NCBI RefSeq assembly: GCF_030845195.1
Contig: NZ_CP132543.1
Location: 2,001,501-2,065,500 of the forward strand
DNA: 64,000 nucleotides
Source of the DNA: Sanyastnella coralliicola
GTDB lineage: Bacteria; Bacteroidota; Bacteroidia; Flavobacteriales_D; Sanyastnellaceae
Reading direction: 5' to 3'
Shown: positions 50,601 through 57,995 of the stretch, piece by piece
Layout of the letters: every line of letters begins with the position of its first letter
How positions within the stretch are numbered: the first letter of the stretch is position 1
Notes under the pieces: generated by a model
The model's database searches: none
What the model was told of the DNA's origin: nothing
The model's input: the letters and a program-made list of their open reading frames with translations, nothing else
Program-made: the position numbers and the translations under genes

Positions 50601-53228
50601 TACACAATCGTTCGTACTTGGGTAGCTATCGACAACTGTGATAACGAGACTGAAATGTCTCAGAACATCAACGTTAGCGATAACGAAGCTCCTGAATTCG
50701 AATTCGTTGCTGAAGACGTAACTCTAGAGTGTGACGAAGAGCTACCTGCTCCTGAAGCACTAGCGTTCGATAACTGTGGTGAAGTAACTATCGAAGTATC
50801 TCCAGAGATCATCGATGGTGAGTGTGACAACGAGTACACTATGATCCGCACGTACACAGCGACTGATGAGTGTGGTAACAGTGCAACTGCTACGCAAACT
50901 CTAACAATCGTTGATACTACTGCTCCTGAATTCACTTTCGTACCAGCTGATGCTACTTACGAGTGTGACGAAGAAGTACCAGCTATCAACGCTGAGGCTA
51001 TCGATAACTGTGGTGACGTTGAAGTGTCTTACACTGACGACGTAGCGGAAGGTGAATGTGCAAATGAGTACAGCATCGTACGTCTATTCACTGCGGTTGA
51101 CGCTTGTGGAAACTCTTCTACAGCAGTACAGAACATCACTGTAGTTGACACTACTGCTCCTGTATTCGATGCATTCGAAATCGAAGTAGAGACAGCTTGT
51201 GATAACGTTGACGTACCATTCTTGACAGCTACAGATAACTGTGGTGACGTTGAGATCACTTTCGAAGATACTTACGTATCAGGTGGATGTGCAGGTACTA
51301 TCGTACGTGACTACGTTGCGGTTGACGAATGTGGAAACGAAGCTTACGCTCAGCAGATTCTATCTCTTGTTGACGAAGTAGCTCCTGTATTCACAATGTC
51401 TCCTGCTGACATGGATGCTGATTGTGATGATATCCCAGCTGTATCTGATGCACTTGCTGCTGAAGACAACTGTGATGAAGAGGTAGAGATCTCTTACCTA
51501 GGTGAAGAAATCCTACCAGGTGACTGTCCACAGTCATACACTATCGTTCGTACTTGGGTCGCTATTGACAACTGTGACAACGAAACAATAGTTTCACAGA
51601 ACATCAACGTTAGCGATAACGAAGCTCCTGAATTCGAATTCGTAGCTGAAGATGAAACACTAGAGTGTGACGAAGAGCTTCCTGCACCATTTGCAGTAGC
51701 ATTCGATAACTGTGGTGAGGTTACTATCGACGTAACTGCTGAGATCATCGACGGTGAGTGTGCAAATGAGTACACAATGATCCGTACGTACGTTGCAACT
51801 GACGAGTGTGGAAACAGCACATCTGCTACGCAGACGTTGACTGTAGTTGATACAACTGCTCCTGAATTCACTTTCGTACCAGCTGACGTTACTTACGAGT
51901 GTGACGAAGAGATCGTTGACATGAACGCTGAAGCATCTGACAACTGTGGTGACGTAACAGTTACTTACACTGACGATGTAGCGGATAGCGATTGTGATAG
52001 CGAGTACAGCATTGTACGTGTGTTCACTGCAACTGACGCTTGTGGAAACACTGCAACTGCATCACAGAACATCACTGTAGTTGATACTACTGCTCCTGTT
52101 CTTGATGGTACTCCTGACGCTGAACTAGCTCTTGACTGTGAAGATGAGGTTCCTGCAGCAGCAGATGTAACTGCATTCGACGCATGTGAAGGAGACGTTG
52201 AAGTAAGCTACACTGAAGAGTTGATTGGTGACCTACCAGCTGAAGGTTCTTCTGCTGACTGTGTTGCAATGACTCCAGAAGCATACGAAGACGGAGAGAC
52301 TTGTGCAGGTACTGAACTATGGAGCGTTGTACTATTCAACTTCGACGGTCAGTCGGCTTCATACTACAGCACACTTGATGCAAACTGGGTAGAGTACCCT
52401 GATGGAACTGCTACTTTGACTGGTACTGTTTACAACAACGAAAACGCGAACGCTGGATGGGTGATCGACGTTGAGTTCGAAAACGGTCTACCATGGGAAG
52501 AGTGGTCAACTCAAGGATTCCCAACTAGCTTCAAAGATGACTGTGGAATCTCAGGTGACAACCACCTAGATTGGATGTACTACATCATGTCTGAAGGAGC
52601 TACTTTGACAGGATGGGGTGATTACGATGGGTCTTCATTGAACCTATCTCACGCGCCAGCTAACTACTACTACGGTTACCAGGTTGGTATCGCTGCAAAC
52701 AACGTAAACGAGAACTACGGTTCTGGTGGTTGGTTCACTTACAGCGGGTCATTCCTTGGAGCGGACGTAAACGGATCAGGTGACTTCGCCTTCGATCACG
52801 ATTGTTGTCCACAGTACAGCATCGAGCGCACTTGGTGTGCAGTTGACTGTGCAGGTAACGAAACTTGTTTCACTCAGGTGATCTACTTCGAAGATCAGAG
52901 TGGTTCAAACCCAGTTATCGGTGTTGACGCAGACGAGTACGTTCCTGTAGCGTTCAAAGGTGGAGAAGAGACACGTGTAAATGTGTACCCTAACCCAGCT
53001 ATCGATCGCGCAACTGTAGAGTTCAACGTAGAAAACGACGGAATGACTGTAGTTGAGATCATCAGCTTGAACGGTCAGAAAGTTGCTGAAGTTTACAACG
53101 CTAACGCGGAAGCAGGTACGAACTACCGTATCGATCTGGACGCGCGTAACCTTCCAACTGGAGTTTACCTCTACCGTCTAACAACAGAGAACGATGTAAT
53201 CACTGGACGACTAGTGGTTAACAAATAA
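44625..53228 (+). CDS. Giant secreted HYR-like repeat protein with T9SS C-terminal tail
   Basis: A 2867-residue protein. The signal peptide ends near A42 (M-A-N-A-Q). Residues 44 to about 256 form a ThuA/glutamine-amidotransferase-like domain (W-G-D-D-H-S-G-H, Y-L-E-G-G-D-N-G), and a second copy lies at about 1297-1505. Twenty-two HYR-like units of about 80 residues, each with D-T-T-A-P-E-F, an E-C-D, a D-N-C-G, a G-x-C and a D-x-C-G-N (four Cys), fill the rest. Three inserted domains interrupt units: about 476-662, 1691-1831 and 2546-2727; the first and last are related. A V-N-V-Y-P-N-P sorting tail (2784 to end) is of type IX secretion. Probably a surface adhesin or matrix protein. Codons are strongly biased and repeats are nearly identical in DNA. 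Confidence 0.9.
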   Translation: MKHSTVVATTATRCSVKGLASNFLAALFTFALVAFAFTMANAQGAFVRSTASLWGDDHSGHIVAMDANFGAGNWTDERFETVNVADLLANHSFIYLEGGDNGTNEMAAFIAANQADIEAWVSNGGHILINAAPNEGGNQDLGFGVTLLYSNLHDNGQATDPAHPVVDGLATVYEGNYFGHALICPAGMVSIMHEENVPGNVSLAGMNYGDGYALFGGITLPWFDYEDWNPQPDFTQLAINIVGFAAEGAEVVCTPELTIDCPADVTLACGDDYSPEMGGGLPVITANECVGDLDISFMDDQISNNNCPLIIARTWVATDGENTEMCTQTITIVDDEAPVITNYPEDMTIECSEGQTIDEVLAYLDNNVPFPTIEDCNSFEVLVEPALATEGLECPVVAVCSKTITAIDECGNESSITFSVTIEDHTAPEFSDFEEEILVDCLEDVPAPADLTAYDSCSDEDVDVEVFESNTGELIESCDLATAFGPGDDWAIWLPSLANEGLLSSANFHFDDNGGTFDRFADGTGHIYGVVVNDVNPGEQFMVDFWFENESDWNAWSALGRSYKDDLGCAEDGNLYEGWTYFEMVNGFSTMTGLADNAGDVLYFYHMPDSYYFGFQIGEGANNKNCDYGISGWFTYDGFIGGEAVEGHGDLNADASCEPNNEQDCVHNTEFTYFYRAEDECGNVNIDSQLIIVDDQVAPEFTNLPEDLTLPCDDVNYELPMVEAVDNCVGEVVVEYLGEEIIDGDCPHNYQIVHAWAAFDVCGNRADGEWTITVVDEEAPELVGLPEAEITVECDMVEAAADVTVMDNCSEEANIEFSFNEEIIDGDCPGNYTIIRNWYAMDECGNESSFEQIVNVQDTTAPEFNDYEFYTAVPCEDIDAYTLTASDNCGEATVEIVEEILQSGGCLGVLYRVYEATDECGNTSTVEQYITITDTTAPELVNIPADETLECSDVALGDDGNYFDAGDVYGVDNCGNEVTIEYSEEIAEDGDDCEQSYLIIRTWVAIDYCENESMAQQTVTIVDTTSPEFVEFPADETVECDEELPAVVFPIAEDNCDDVVSIELTEEIVDGECENEYVLNRIFRAFDDCGNEVMGVQTINVVDTTAPEFTMVPEAINVECDEEVPATEATAIDNCGDVTITYDDQFLAQGDCPQEFSMIRTFTAVDACGNSSTATQQINIVDTTAPVFDEYPAEVEVPCDDINADILTATDNCGDVTVTYEDTMVSGGCAGTIIRDYLAVDECGNETAVQQILSLYDNEAPEFTNGPADVTVECDNIPAVGEVVDGGDDNNGELGAGAFVRSNASLWGGVDAHVVAMDALYGAGNWSDLRFEDVDINDLLNDHGFIYLEGGDAGATAMATFLAANLPALENWVDNGGRLLMNASPNVGGNINLGFGGVELVYPSFTEIAEASDAAHPIFNGIATTYTGNWFGHSLICPAGMSAIMNAQGAPSDVVLAEMAYGNGRVVFGGTTLPFFSEPSWDPQPDFQLLANSIVAYAADGAAAVATDISAEDNCDDDVEIEYVGEEIIPGDCPNNYTIVRTWVATDNCDNEAFYTQNITVEDTTAPEFEFVAEDVTLECDEELPAPEALAFDNCGEVTIEVSPEIIDGECDNEYTMIRTYTATDECGNSTTATQTLTIVDTTAPEFTFVPEDATYECDEEVPAINAEASDNCGDVTVTFEDEIITNGGEGEECEHFGFNGYYAGANWTETYDGGDGTITFTESNVTIVGTDNGIAGDTEISIVAEGTGTYAFDWDYVTTDVGGNTWDVAYYINGERFAMSLESAELDQFGSIDFEANAGDIIGFGIESIDGSLGAATLMIEDFSFEGTCGGCPQAYQIERTFTAVDACGNESSTTQIISVVDTTAPVFDEYPAEVEVPCDDINAELLTASDNCGEVTITYEDTFVSGGCAGTIIRDYLAVDECGNEATAQQILSLYDNTAPEFVEFPSDMDVECDDIPAVAQELAAEDNCDEEVEIEYLGEEIIEGDCPQSYTIVRTWVAIDNCDNETEMSQNINVSDNEAPEFEFVAEDVTLECDEELPAPEALAFDNCGEVTIEVSPEIIDGECDNEYTMIRTYTATDECGNSATATQTLTIVDTTAPEFTFVPADATYECDEEVPAINAEAIDNCGDVEVSYTDDVAEGECANEYSIVRLFTAVDACGNSSTAVQNITVVDTTAPVFDAFEIEVETACDNVDVPFLTATDNCGDVEITFEDTYVSGGCAGTIVRDYVAVDECGNEAYAQQILSLVDEVAPVFTMSPADMDADCDDIPAVSDALAAEDNCDEEVEISYLGEEILPGDCPQSYTIVRTWVAIDNCDNETIVSQNINVSDNEAPEFEFVAEDETLECDEELPAPFAVAFDNCGEVTIDVTAEIIDGECANEYTMIRTYVATDECGNSTSATQTLTVVDTTAPEFTFVPADVTYECDEEIVDMNAEASDNCGDVTVTYTDDVADSDCDSEYSIVRVFTATDACGNTATASQNITVVDTTAPVLDGTPDAELALDCEDEVPAAADVTAFDACEGDVEVSYTEELIGDLPAEGSSADCVAMTPEAYEDGETCAGTELWSVVLFNFDGQSASYYSTLDANWVEYPDGTATLTGTVYNNENANAGWVIDVEFENGLPWEEWSTQGFPTSFKDDCGISGDNHLDWMYYIMSEGATLTGWGDYDGSSLNLSHAPANYYYGYQVGIAANNVNENYGSGGWFTYSGSFLGADVNGSGDFAFDHDCCPQYSIERTWCAVDCAGNETCFTQVIYFEDQSGSNPVIGVDADEYVPVAFKGGEETRVNVYPNPAIDRATVEFNVENDGMTVVEIISLNGQKVAEVYNANAEAGTNYRIDLDARNLPTGVYLYRLTTENDVITGRLVVNK
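47700..52080 (+). repeat. Four-unit super-repeat inside the giant gene
   Basis: HYR-like units recur in the order A-B-C-D, three full times and once as A-B. A units begin near 47700, 49315, 50686 and 51622. Without inserted domains the period is about 935-970 nt. A2 and A3 are almost identical in DNA, so recent duplication or gene conversion is likely. Confidence 0.75.
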
Positions 53229-53256
53229 GCAATAGCTCGCTTAACTGAATAAAAAG

Positions 53257-53285
53257 AGCCGTCTCGCTTGCGAGGCGGCTTTTTT
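53257..53285 (+). terminator. Intrinsic terminator after the giant gene
   Basis: An 11-bp stem (AGCCGTCTCGC with GCGAGGCGGCT, one U-G pair), a 2-nt loop and T5-6. Confidence 0.85.
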
Positions 53286-53291
53286 GTTTCA

Positions 53292-53356
53292 GGTATGCGG
53301 TATGCGGTATGCGGTATGCGGTATGCGGTATGCGGTATGCGGTATGCGGTATGCGG
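53292..53356 (+). repeat. Perfect GGTATGC heptamer array
   Basis: Nine perfect tandem copies of GGTATGC plus GG, starting 6 nt after the terminator. The minus strand has a spurious frame of H-T-A-Y-R-I-P repeats from it. Confidence 0.95.
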
Positions 53357-53404
53357 AACCAATTCAATTCCTACGTTTAATGTTGTCAGTGGTACGGAAA
53401 GTTA

Positions 53405-53488
53405 TTAGTTATTGGTTATTGGTTCTTAGTCTTTAGTTATAGATTATCGTCTATCGATTATCGATTCTAGCCCCTAGACCCTCGTCTC
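53405..53488 (+). repeat. Degenerate 7-bp-phased array A
   Basis: Twelve consecutive heptamers in strict phase that drift from TTAGTTA through TTGGTTA, TAGATTA and TCGATTA to TAGCCCC and TAGACCC. It ends 20 nt before the -7 box at 53509. Confidence 0.75.
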
Positions 53489-53508
53489 ACGTTTCCCCCG
53501 CATTTGCC

Positions 53509-53516
53509 TAGATTTG
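53509..53516 (+). promoter_or_regulatory. -7 box of the gene at 53521
   Basis: Perfect TAGATTTG, 4 nt before the GTG start, so the transcript would be nearly leaderless. Confidence 0.5.
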
Positions 53517-53520
53517 TTTC

Positions 53521-53952
53521 GTGCGTCGCATATCAGTAAATAGTCGGCCTTGGAAGTATTTCGCCCTTGCTCAAGGACTTTGCTTCGTGATCCTCATTCT
53601 TTTCTTAGAAGATCAGCATAAGCTTGGATGGGCACATTTCTTTATTGTGCTTCTCATCATTTCAGTGACGGCTTTGGCATATTATGTTCTAGACAATTCT
53701 CGCACCTTCTTCTGTGATGAATCTTTTCTTTACATCAAGAGGAAGAATAAAGTAGCACACATTCCACTTTACCGAATTCAATCTATTAAGACTAGCCTAG
53801 TAACCTTAGGAAACACTCGTTTTCGAAAGGTGAAATTCATCGATGACGACGGCAACGAACGTTTGATTGAAATCATTCCAGCACCTTTCTCCGAAAATTT
53901 CACTTGGTTCGAACGGCAAGTAGAACGAGCTAGTTATTCTCGCGAGCAGTAA
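53521..53952 (+). CDS. Small two-helix membrane protein with PH-like tail
   Basis: A 143-residue protein that I do not recognise. Two membrane helices lie at residues about 15-28 (F-A-L-A-Q-G-L-C-F-V-I-L-I-L) and 40-55 (F-F-I-V-L-L-I-I-S-V). The rest resembles a bPH-like fold: F-C-D-E-S-F-L-Y-I-K, then I-P-L-Y-R-I-Q-S-I-K, R-K-V-K-F-I-D-D-D-G. The start is GTG, supported by the -7 box directly upstream. The flanking intergenic regions are heptamer arrays. Confidence 0.65.
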   Translation: MRRISVNSRPWKYFALAQGLCFVILILFLEDQHKLGWAHFFIVLLIISVTALAYYVLDNSRTFFCDESFLYIKRKNKVAHIPLYRIQSIKTSLVTLGNTRFRKVKFIDDDGNERLIEIIPAPFSENFTWFERQVERASYSREQ

Positions 53953-53967
53953 TTGACTAGGGAGGCG

Positions 53968-54051
53968 TAAGACGATAGGCGTTAGGCTTTAGTTATTGGT
54001 CGTTGGTTCTTGGTGATAGTTTATCGATTATCGATTCTAGCCCCCCGTCCA
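53968..54051 (+). repeat. Degenerate 7-bp-phased array B
   Basis: Twelve heptamers in phase: TAAGACG, ATAGGCG, TTAGGCT, TTAGTTA, TTGGTCG and so on to TCGATTA, TCGATTC, TAGCCCC. The final order matches array A. It ends 11 nt before the ATG at 54063. Confidence 0.75.
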
Positions 54052-54062
54052 TATATTGCGTT

Positions 54063-54863
54063 ATGTTCAAGCTTGCATTGCTCCTGTCGATATACCTACT
54101 CTCCTTTCAGTCCGATCGACCAAGTTTCGAAATCATTCAGCATAATGATGAAGGCTTCGATTATTTCAACCGCAAAATCGTGGTCTTTGGTGTTGACATA
54201 TATGCTGCGCCTGGGGTTGAGGAGGAAAGGCTACTTCACGCTGCGAATGTGATGGCTCAATACCTCGACAACGATGAAGATGGAGTGCCTGATAACCAGT
54301 TGGTGCTCGAAAGCATGCTGGCTTCCAAGGCGTTTATGATCATGTGGGAAAACCCCAAAGACCTTCGACGTGAAGCGTCACCAAGTGATCGCGAAGGTCA
54401 AGACCTGGGAAACGATGAAACGCAACCTGAATTCGTGGCGAATGGAATGACCGGTCGTTTCGACGCTAGTCTGGAGGAGGTCTTGCACATTATTACACAT
54501 GCCGGTTACGCAAAAGCCTACCCTCAAATTTTCGGAGAAGTGAAAGGAACTTCCATCGCCAACGCTATGGATCAAGCGCGAGGTGGTCACCACAAGAAAA
54601 TCCCAAGACAGTATCCTGAATCTTCTTGGTACAGCTATAACGACAGAACATGCGCCTACGCTTGCCAAATCACCGAGTACCATTACTGGGCCCTCACCTC
54701 CCTCCTAGGCGCCCAAATCAACCGTAATAAAGAGATTAACGATGAATGGCAATTAAACACCCCAGAACTCCTCTCTGAGCGTGATACAGCGGTTTATGAG
54801 CTCCTCACCGACCCGAAGTATGCGTTTCCGAAGGTATTACCTGATGGGCGGTATGGGCTCTAG
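54063..54863 (+). CDS. Secreted hypothetical protein with EF-like loop
   Basis: A 266-residue exported protein: signal peptide M-F-K-L-A-L-L-L-S-I-Y-L-L-S-F. The mature part has a calcium-loop-like D-N-D-E-D-G-V-P-D-N near residue 72, and an E-E-V-L-H-I-I-T-H-A-G-Y segment near 138, which recalls zinc-peptidase helices (H-x3-H) but lacks the HExxH order. A Cys pair lies at C-A-Y-A-C. I do not recognise the family. ATG 54063 was chosen; 20 upstream in-frame codons are array B sequence. The stop codon TAG is the first triplet of array C. Confidence 0.7.
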   Translation: MFKLALLLSIYLLSFQSDRPSFEIIQHNDEGFDYFNRKIVVFGVDIYAAPGVEEERLLHAANVMAQYLDNDEDGVPDNQLVLESMLASKAFMIMWENPKDLRREASPSDREGQDLGNDETQPEFVANGMTGRFDASLEEVLHIITHAGYAKAYPQIFGEVKGTSIANAMDQARGGHHKKIPRQYPESSWYSYNDRTCAYACQITEYHYWALTSLLGAQINRNKEINDEWQLNTPELLSERDTAVYELLTDPKYAFPKVLPDGRYGL

Positions 54864-54986
54864 GTGTTAGGCTTTAGGCTTTAGGCTTTAGGCGTTGGGC
54901 TATAGGCTTTAGGCTTTAGGCTTTAGGCTTTAGTTGTTGGTGATTAGTTATCGATTATCGATTATCGTTTCTAGACCCTTGTCTAA
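54861..54986 (+). repeat. TAGGCTT heptamer array C
   Basis: Eighteen heptamers in phase: eight are TAGGCTT or one base away, then TAGTTGT, TGGTGAT, CGATTAT (twice), CGTTTCT and AGACCCT. The upstream gene's stop codon is the first three bases. Confidence 0.85.
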
Positions 54987-55012
54987 ATTTCTCCTACATT
55001 AGTAAGACTCAC

Positions 55013-55040
55013 GCCTAAAGCCCAACGCCTAAAGCCTAAA
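55013..55040 (-). repeat. Inverted partner of array C
   Basis: 28 bp that pair with 54880-54907 with one mismatch (22 bp perfect at the outer end), across a spacer of about 105 bp. It ends 2 nt before the ATG of the next gene. Confidence 0.8.
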
Positions 55041-55042
55041 CG

Positions 55043-55408
55043 ATGTCTTCAACAGCCCATCACGACGAACGAATTGCGAAGATGACCTTCGCCTCTGTTT
55101 ATCCTCACTATGTAACTAAGGTTGAAAAGAAAGGAAAAACAGTAGATGAACTGCATCAGGTGATTACTTGGTTGACGGGGTATTCTGAAGACGACTTGAA
55201 GAAGCATATTGAAGCAAAGTCAACCTTTAAAGACTTCTTTGAGCAGGCGAATTTGAATCCAAATGCTTCGTTGATCAAAGGTGTGATTTGTGGCTATCGT
55301 GTAGAAGAAATTGAAAATAAGCTGACGCAACAATGCCGTTACCTCGATAAGGTGATTGATGAGCTTGCTCGTGGCAAAAAAATGACGAGCATCCTTCGTA
55401 CCCCATGA
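55043..55408 (+). CDS. DUF2200 family protein
   Basis: A 121-residue soluble protein of a single uncharacterised domain (DUF2200). Marks: [14 protein letters not shown] near residues 10-23, V-I-T-W-L-T-G-Y near 40-47, [10 protein letters not shown] near 60-69 and [12 protein letters not shown] near 78-89. It is of usual family length. The start ATG follows the inverted heptamer array by 2 nt, so its mRNA leader may be structured. Function unknown. Confidence 0.85.
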   Translation: MSSTAHHDERIAKMTFASVYPHYVTKVEKKGKTVDELHQVITWLTGYSEDDLKKHIEAKSTFKDFFEQANLNPNASLIKGVICGYRVEEIENKLTQQCRYLDKVIDELARGKKMTSILRTP

Positions 55409-55441
55409 AACCACTGGAAGAACTCTCTCTTCTGGAAAGGA

Positions 55442-55636
55442 ATGCTAACAATCATTGTCTTTTTCGCCCTCATCATTTCTACAGGACTCTTCATTTTTTC
55501 GGCCAAAGGCCTCATAGAAATGGAACCAAATGACCCCGACCTAAATCTGCAGAAAGGCATGACTGTAGGTTTCTTCTTGTTCGCTGCACTCGTATGGTTC
55601 CTAGCAGGAAAGCTTCGAAAGGCGATGAATGTTTAA
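55442..55636 (+). CDS. Small two-helix membrane protein
   Basis: A 64-residue protein with hydrophobic helices at 2-20 (I-I-V-F-F-A-L-I-I-S-T-G-L-F-I-F) and 41-56 (V-G-F-F-L-F-A-A-L-V-W-F-L). The connecting loop holds E-P-N-D-P-D. No family recognised. It lies 33 nt downstream of the DUF2200 gene on the same strand, probably in the same transcript. Confidence 0.6.
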   Translation: MLTIIVFFALIISTGLFIFSAKGLIEMEPNDPDLNLQKGMTVGFFLFAALVWFLAGKLRKAMNV

Positions 55637-55719
55637 CCTCATTGCAAAACCAATGGTCACTTATCTGTGATATCCTTGTCTATTACTCGTTTCATCTTTG
55701 AAGACAGATTTTGAGAACT

Positions 55720-56610
55720 ATGAAATCCGTCAAACAACCTGGAATCTTAGCAATTACTGCCTTTGTGTTCTACTCTCTTCTTTCAATTGACTCCAGCGCT
55801 CAGGGACCGTGGGCCCAGGGAAAGGGAAAGGGATATTCGCAGTTAGTATTCAACTCAATTTCGAATTATTCGAGTCTGTACGATGAACGCACAGGAACTG
55901 GTGATACCCGTCCGACCGAGAGAATTCTCTCTGAGGTTGTCTTGGCCGCTTATGGCGAATTCGGGATCAGTGACAAGCTTACGGTTGGTGCTAATATCCC
56001 ATTCGGAATGGCTAATAGCGGTTCTGCACGGGTTGACAGCATCCCCCCTCAATTCGATGAGGGAAGATTGTCGGCATTTGGCAACATTAGTGCTTTTGCG
56101 AAGTATACTGTCATAGATAAGAAGTGGAAAGCGGCGTTCTTGACTCAGGTTGGTTTGGCTACCGCCGAACGCGATACTTCCACCGGATTAGCCACAGGGG
56201 TTGACGCCTATTCAATTCAGCCTACACTCTCTTTCGGAAGCAGCAGTGGTGATTGGTATTACTTTGGATACTTCGGATATGGATACCGGACCAATGACTA
56301 TCATGATTACTTGACAATGGGCGCCGAGGTGGGAAAGCGACTGCCGAATGACAAAATCCTTTTAATCCTGAATATCCATCGACTTCACAACCTCGGAAAT
56401 GGCAGTGCTTTGGTAGATGCTCCAGCCATTATAGAAACAGGACTTCACACAAGCTTTCAGGAGTACTCAGCTTTTTTGGCGAAGATCTTTGTTGAAGACT
56501 TGTACAAAGGCGTAGGCGCCTTCGGTTCGATTGGAGGTGCTTTCCCCGGGGAAAAGGTCTCCGTTGCCGCTGCCCCAGCGATGAGCTTAGGGCTTTTCTA
56601 TAAGTGGTAA
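55720..56610 (+). CDS. Outer-membrane beta-barrel-like exported protein
   Basis: A 296-residue protein: signal peptide to about residue 28 (S-I-D-S-S-A-Q), then alternating strands with aromatic girdles (W-Y-Y-F-G-Y-F-G-Y-G-Y), ending A-M-S-L-G-L-F-Y-K-W with a terminal aromatic typical of outer-membrane proteins. It resembles DUF3187/transporter-like porins. ATG 55720 was chosen over TTG 55711. No substrate can be assigned. Confidence 0.75.
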   Translation: MKSVKQPGILAITAFVFYSLLSIDSSAQGPWAQGKGKGYSQLVFNSISNYSSLYDERTGTGDTRPTERILSEVVLAAYGEFGISDKLTVGANIPFGMANSGSARVDSIPPQFDEGRLSAFGNISAFAKYTVIDKKWKAAFLTQVGLATAERDTSTGLATGVDAYSIQPTLSFGSSSGDWYYFGYFGYGYRTNDYHDYLTMGAEVGKRLPNDKILLILNIHRLHNLGNGSALVDAPAIIETGLHTSFQEYSAFLAKIFVEDLYKGVGAFGSIGGAFPGEKVSVAAAPAMSLGLFYKW

Positions 56611-56665
56611 AAACAAGAATCCCCAGCCGAGGCCAGGGATTCAGTATTTCAAAAAGGAATAACCT

Positions 56666-57841
56666 TTAGAGATTCTCAATCACAATTGCAGAGGCTCCAC
56701 CTCCACCGTTGCAGATTCCTGCTGCACCGTACTTACCGCCGTTCTGCTTCAGTACGTTCATCAATGTCACTACGATACGACTTCCAGAAGACCCCAGTGG
56801 GTGTCCGAGTGCTACGGCACCACCGTTAACGTCCACTTTCGAAGCATCAAGTCCGAGTTCTGCAATGTTCGCTAGACCTACTACAGAGAATGCTTCATTC
56901 AATTCCCAGTAATCGATATCATCGTTTGAAAGGCCTGCTTTACCTAATGCAATTGGAAGTGCTTTTGAAGGAGCTGTAGTGAACCACTCTGGCTCTTGTG
57001 CTGCATCAGCAGTAGCAACGACACGTGCAAGTGGCTTCAAACCTAGTTCAGCTGCTTTTTCAGCGCTCATCAATACAACTGCAGAAGCTCCATCATTCAA
57101 TGTCGAAGCGTTCGCTGCGGTTACAGTTCCTTCCTTGTCAAACGCCGGACGTAGATTCGGGATCTTGTCCATACGTACGTTCTTGTACTCTTCGTCTTCA
57201 CTCACTATGATGGCATCGCCACGACGCTGTGGTACTTCAACAGGAACTACCTCATCGTTGAATTTACCCTCGCTCCAAGCTTTCGCAGAGCGGTTGTAAG
57301 ATTCGATAGCGAAAGCATCTTGTTCTTCACGAGAGATGTTCTTCTCTTTAGCGCAAAGCTCAGCGCAATTCCCCATGTGCACCTTGTTGTAAACGTCAGT
57401 CAAGCCGTCTTTCAACATACCGTCTTGCATCTTTATATCACCGAATTTGCTTCCGTTACGGGCGCTAAAGTAGTGAGGTACAGAGCTCATGTTTTCCATA
57501 CCACCGGCAATTACGATGTCATTATCGCCTGCTTTGATGGTTTGAACAGCCATGCTGATTGACTTCATCCCTGAAGCACATACTTTGTTTACTGTAGTAC
57601 ATGGTACGTTATTTCCAATACCTGCTCCCATTGCCGCCTGACGAGCAGGTGCTTGACCGAGACCAGCTTGGAGAACATTCCCCATAAATACTTCTTGAAC
57701 AAGTGCAGGATCAACTCCTGCTTTATCGAGGGCTCCTTTGATCGCAACCGACCCGAGCTTAGTTGCTGGAACACTGCTCAACGCTCCAAGGAAACTTCCC
57801 ATTGGCGTACGTGCCGCTCCAACAATTACTACTTCTTTCAT
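56666..57841 (-). CDS. Acetyl-CoA C-acyltransferase (thiolase)
   Basis: A 391-residue thiolase of the biosynthetic/degradative class. The nucleophile Cys is in [10 protein letters not shown] near residue 88; N-E-A-F-S near 315; the catalytic His in [11 protein letters not shown] near 347; and the second Cys in G-I-C-N-G-G-G-G near 377. It makes or cleaves acetoacetyl-CoA, which fits with HMG-CoA lyase and the dehydrogenase elsewhere in this window. A -7 box lies upstream. Monocistronic. Confidence 0.94.
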   Translation of the reverse strand: MKEVVIVGAARTPMGSFLGALSSVPATKLGSVAIKGALDKAGVDPALVQEVFMGNVLQAGLGQAPARQAAMGAGIGNNVPCTTVNKVCASGMKSISMAVQTIKAGDNDIVIAGGMENMSSVPHYFSARNGSKFGDIKMQDGMLKDGLTDVYNKVHMGNCAELCAKEKNISREEQDAFAIESYNRSAKAWSEGKFNDEVVPVEVPQRRGDAIIVSEDEEYKNVRMDKIPNLRPAFDKEGTVTAANASTLNDGASAVVLMSAEKAAELGLKPLARVVATADAAQEPEWFTTAPSKALPIALGKAGLSNDDIDYWELNEAFSVVGLANIAELGLDASKVDVNGGAVALGHPLGSSGSRIVVTLMNVLKQNGGKYGAAGICNGGGGASAIVIENL

Positions 57842-57867
57842 GAGATGAGTGTTTTCATTTAACGCCG

Positions 57868-57875
57868 CAAAGATA
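57868..57875 (-). promoter_or_regulatory. -7 box of the thiolase gene
   Basis: Perfect TATCTTTG on the minus strand, 26 nt before the ATG. A clear -33 element was not seen. Confidence 0.5.
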
Positions 57876-57968
57876 GCAAAGCAGATCGGGTAATCTATCT
57901 CAGAAGTGTCTCGGGCAAACCCACAACAACGCAGATTTTTAACGCTTGTTTAGAAATTCAGATCATTT

Positions 57969-57985
57969 TTGGCACGGCACTTGCA
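57969..57985 (+). promoter_or_regulatory. Sigma-54 (RpoN) promoter
   Basis: TTGGCACG-GCAC-TTGCA matches the sigma-54 consensus YTGGCACG-N4-TTGCW at every fixed position. GG lies at 57971-57972 (-24) and GC at 57983-57984 (-12), predicting a start near 57996. The rest of the 302-bp gap 57842-58143 holds the thiolase promoter to the left and the transcript below to the right. Confidence 0.75.
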
Positions 57986-57995
57986 ATACTCCAAG

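Noticed and set aside
53292-53356. CRISPR array
   Set aside because: The unit is 7 bp with no spacers and no cas genes are near.
53171-53362. Minus-strand open frame with repeated H-T-A-Y-R-I-P
   Set aside because: It is only the translation of the GGTATGC array and of the terminator; no protein-like composition outside the repeats.
56617-56642. Hairpin GAATCCC/GGGATTC between the barrel protein and thiolase genes
   Set aside because: The inner stem is mismatched and no T-run follows on the plus strand, so termination is not well supported.
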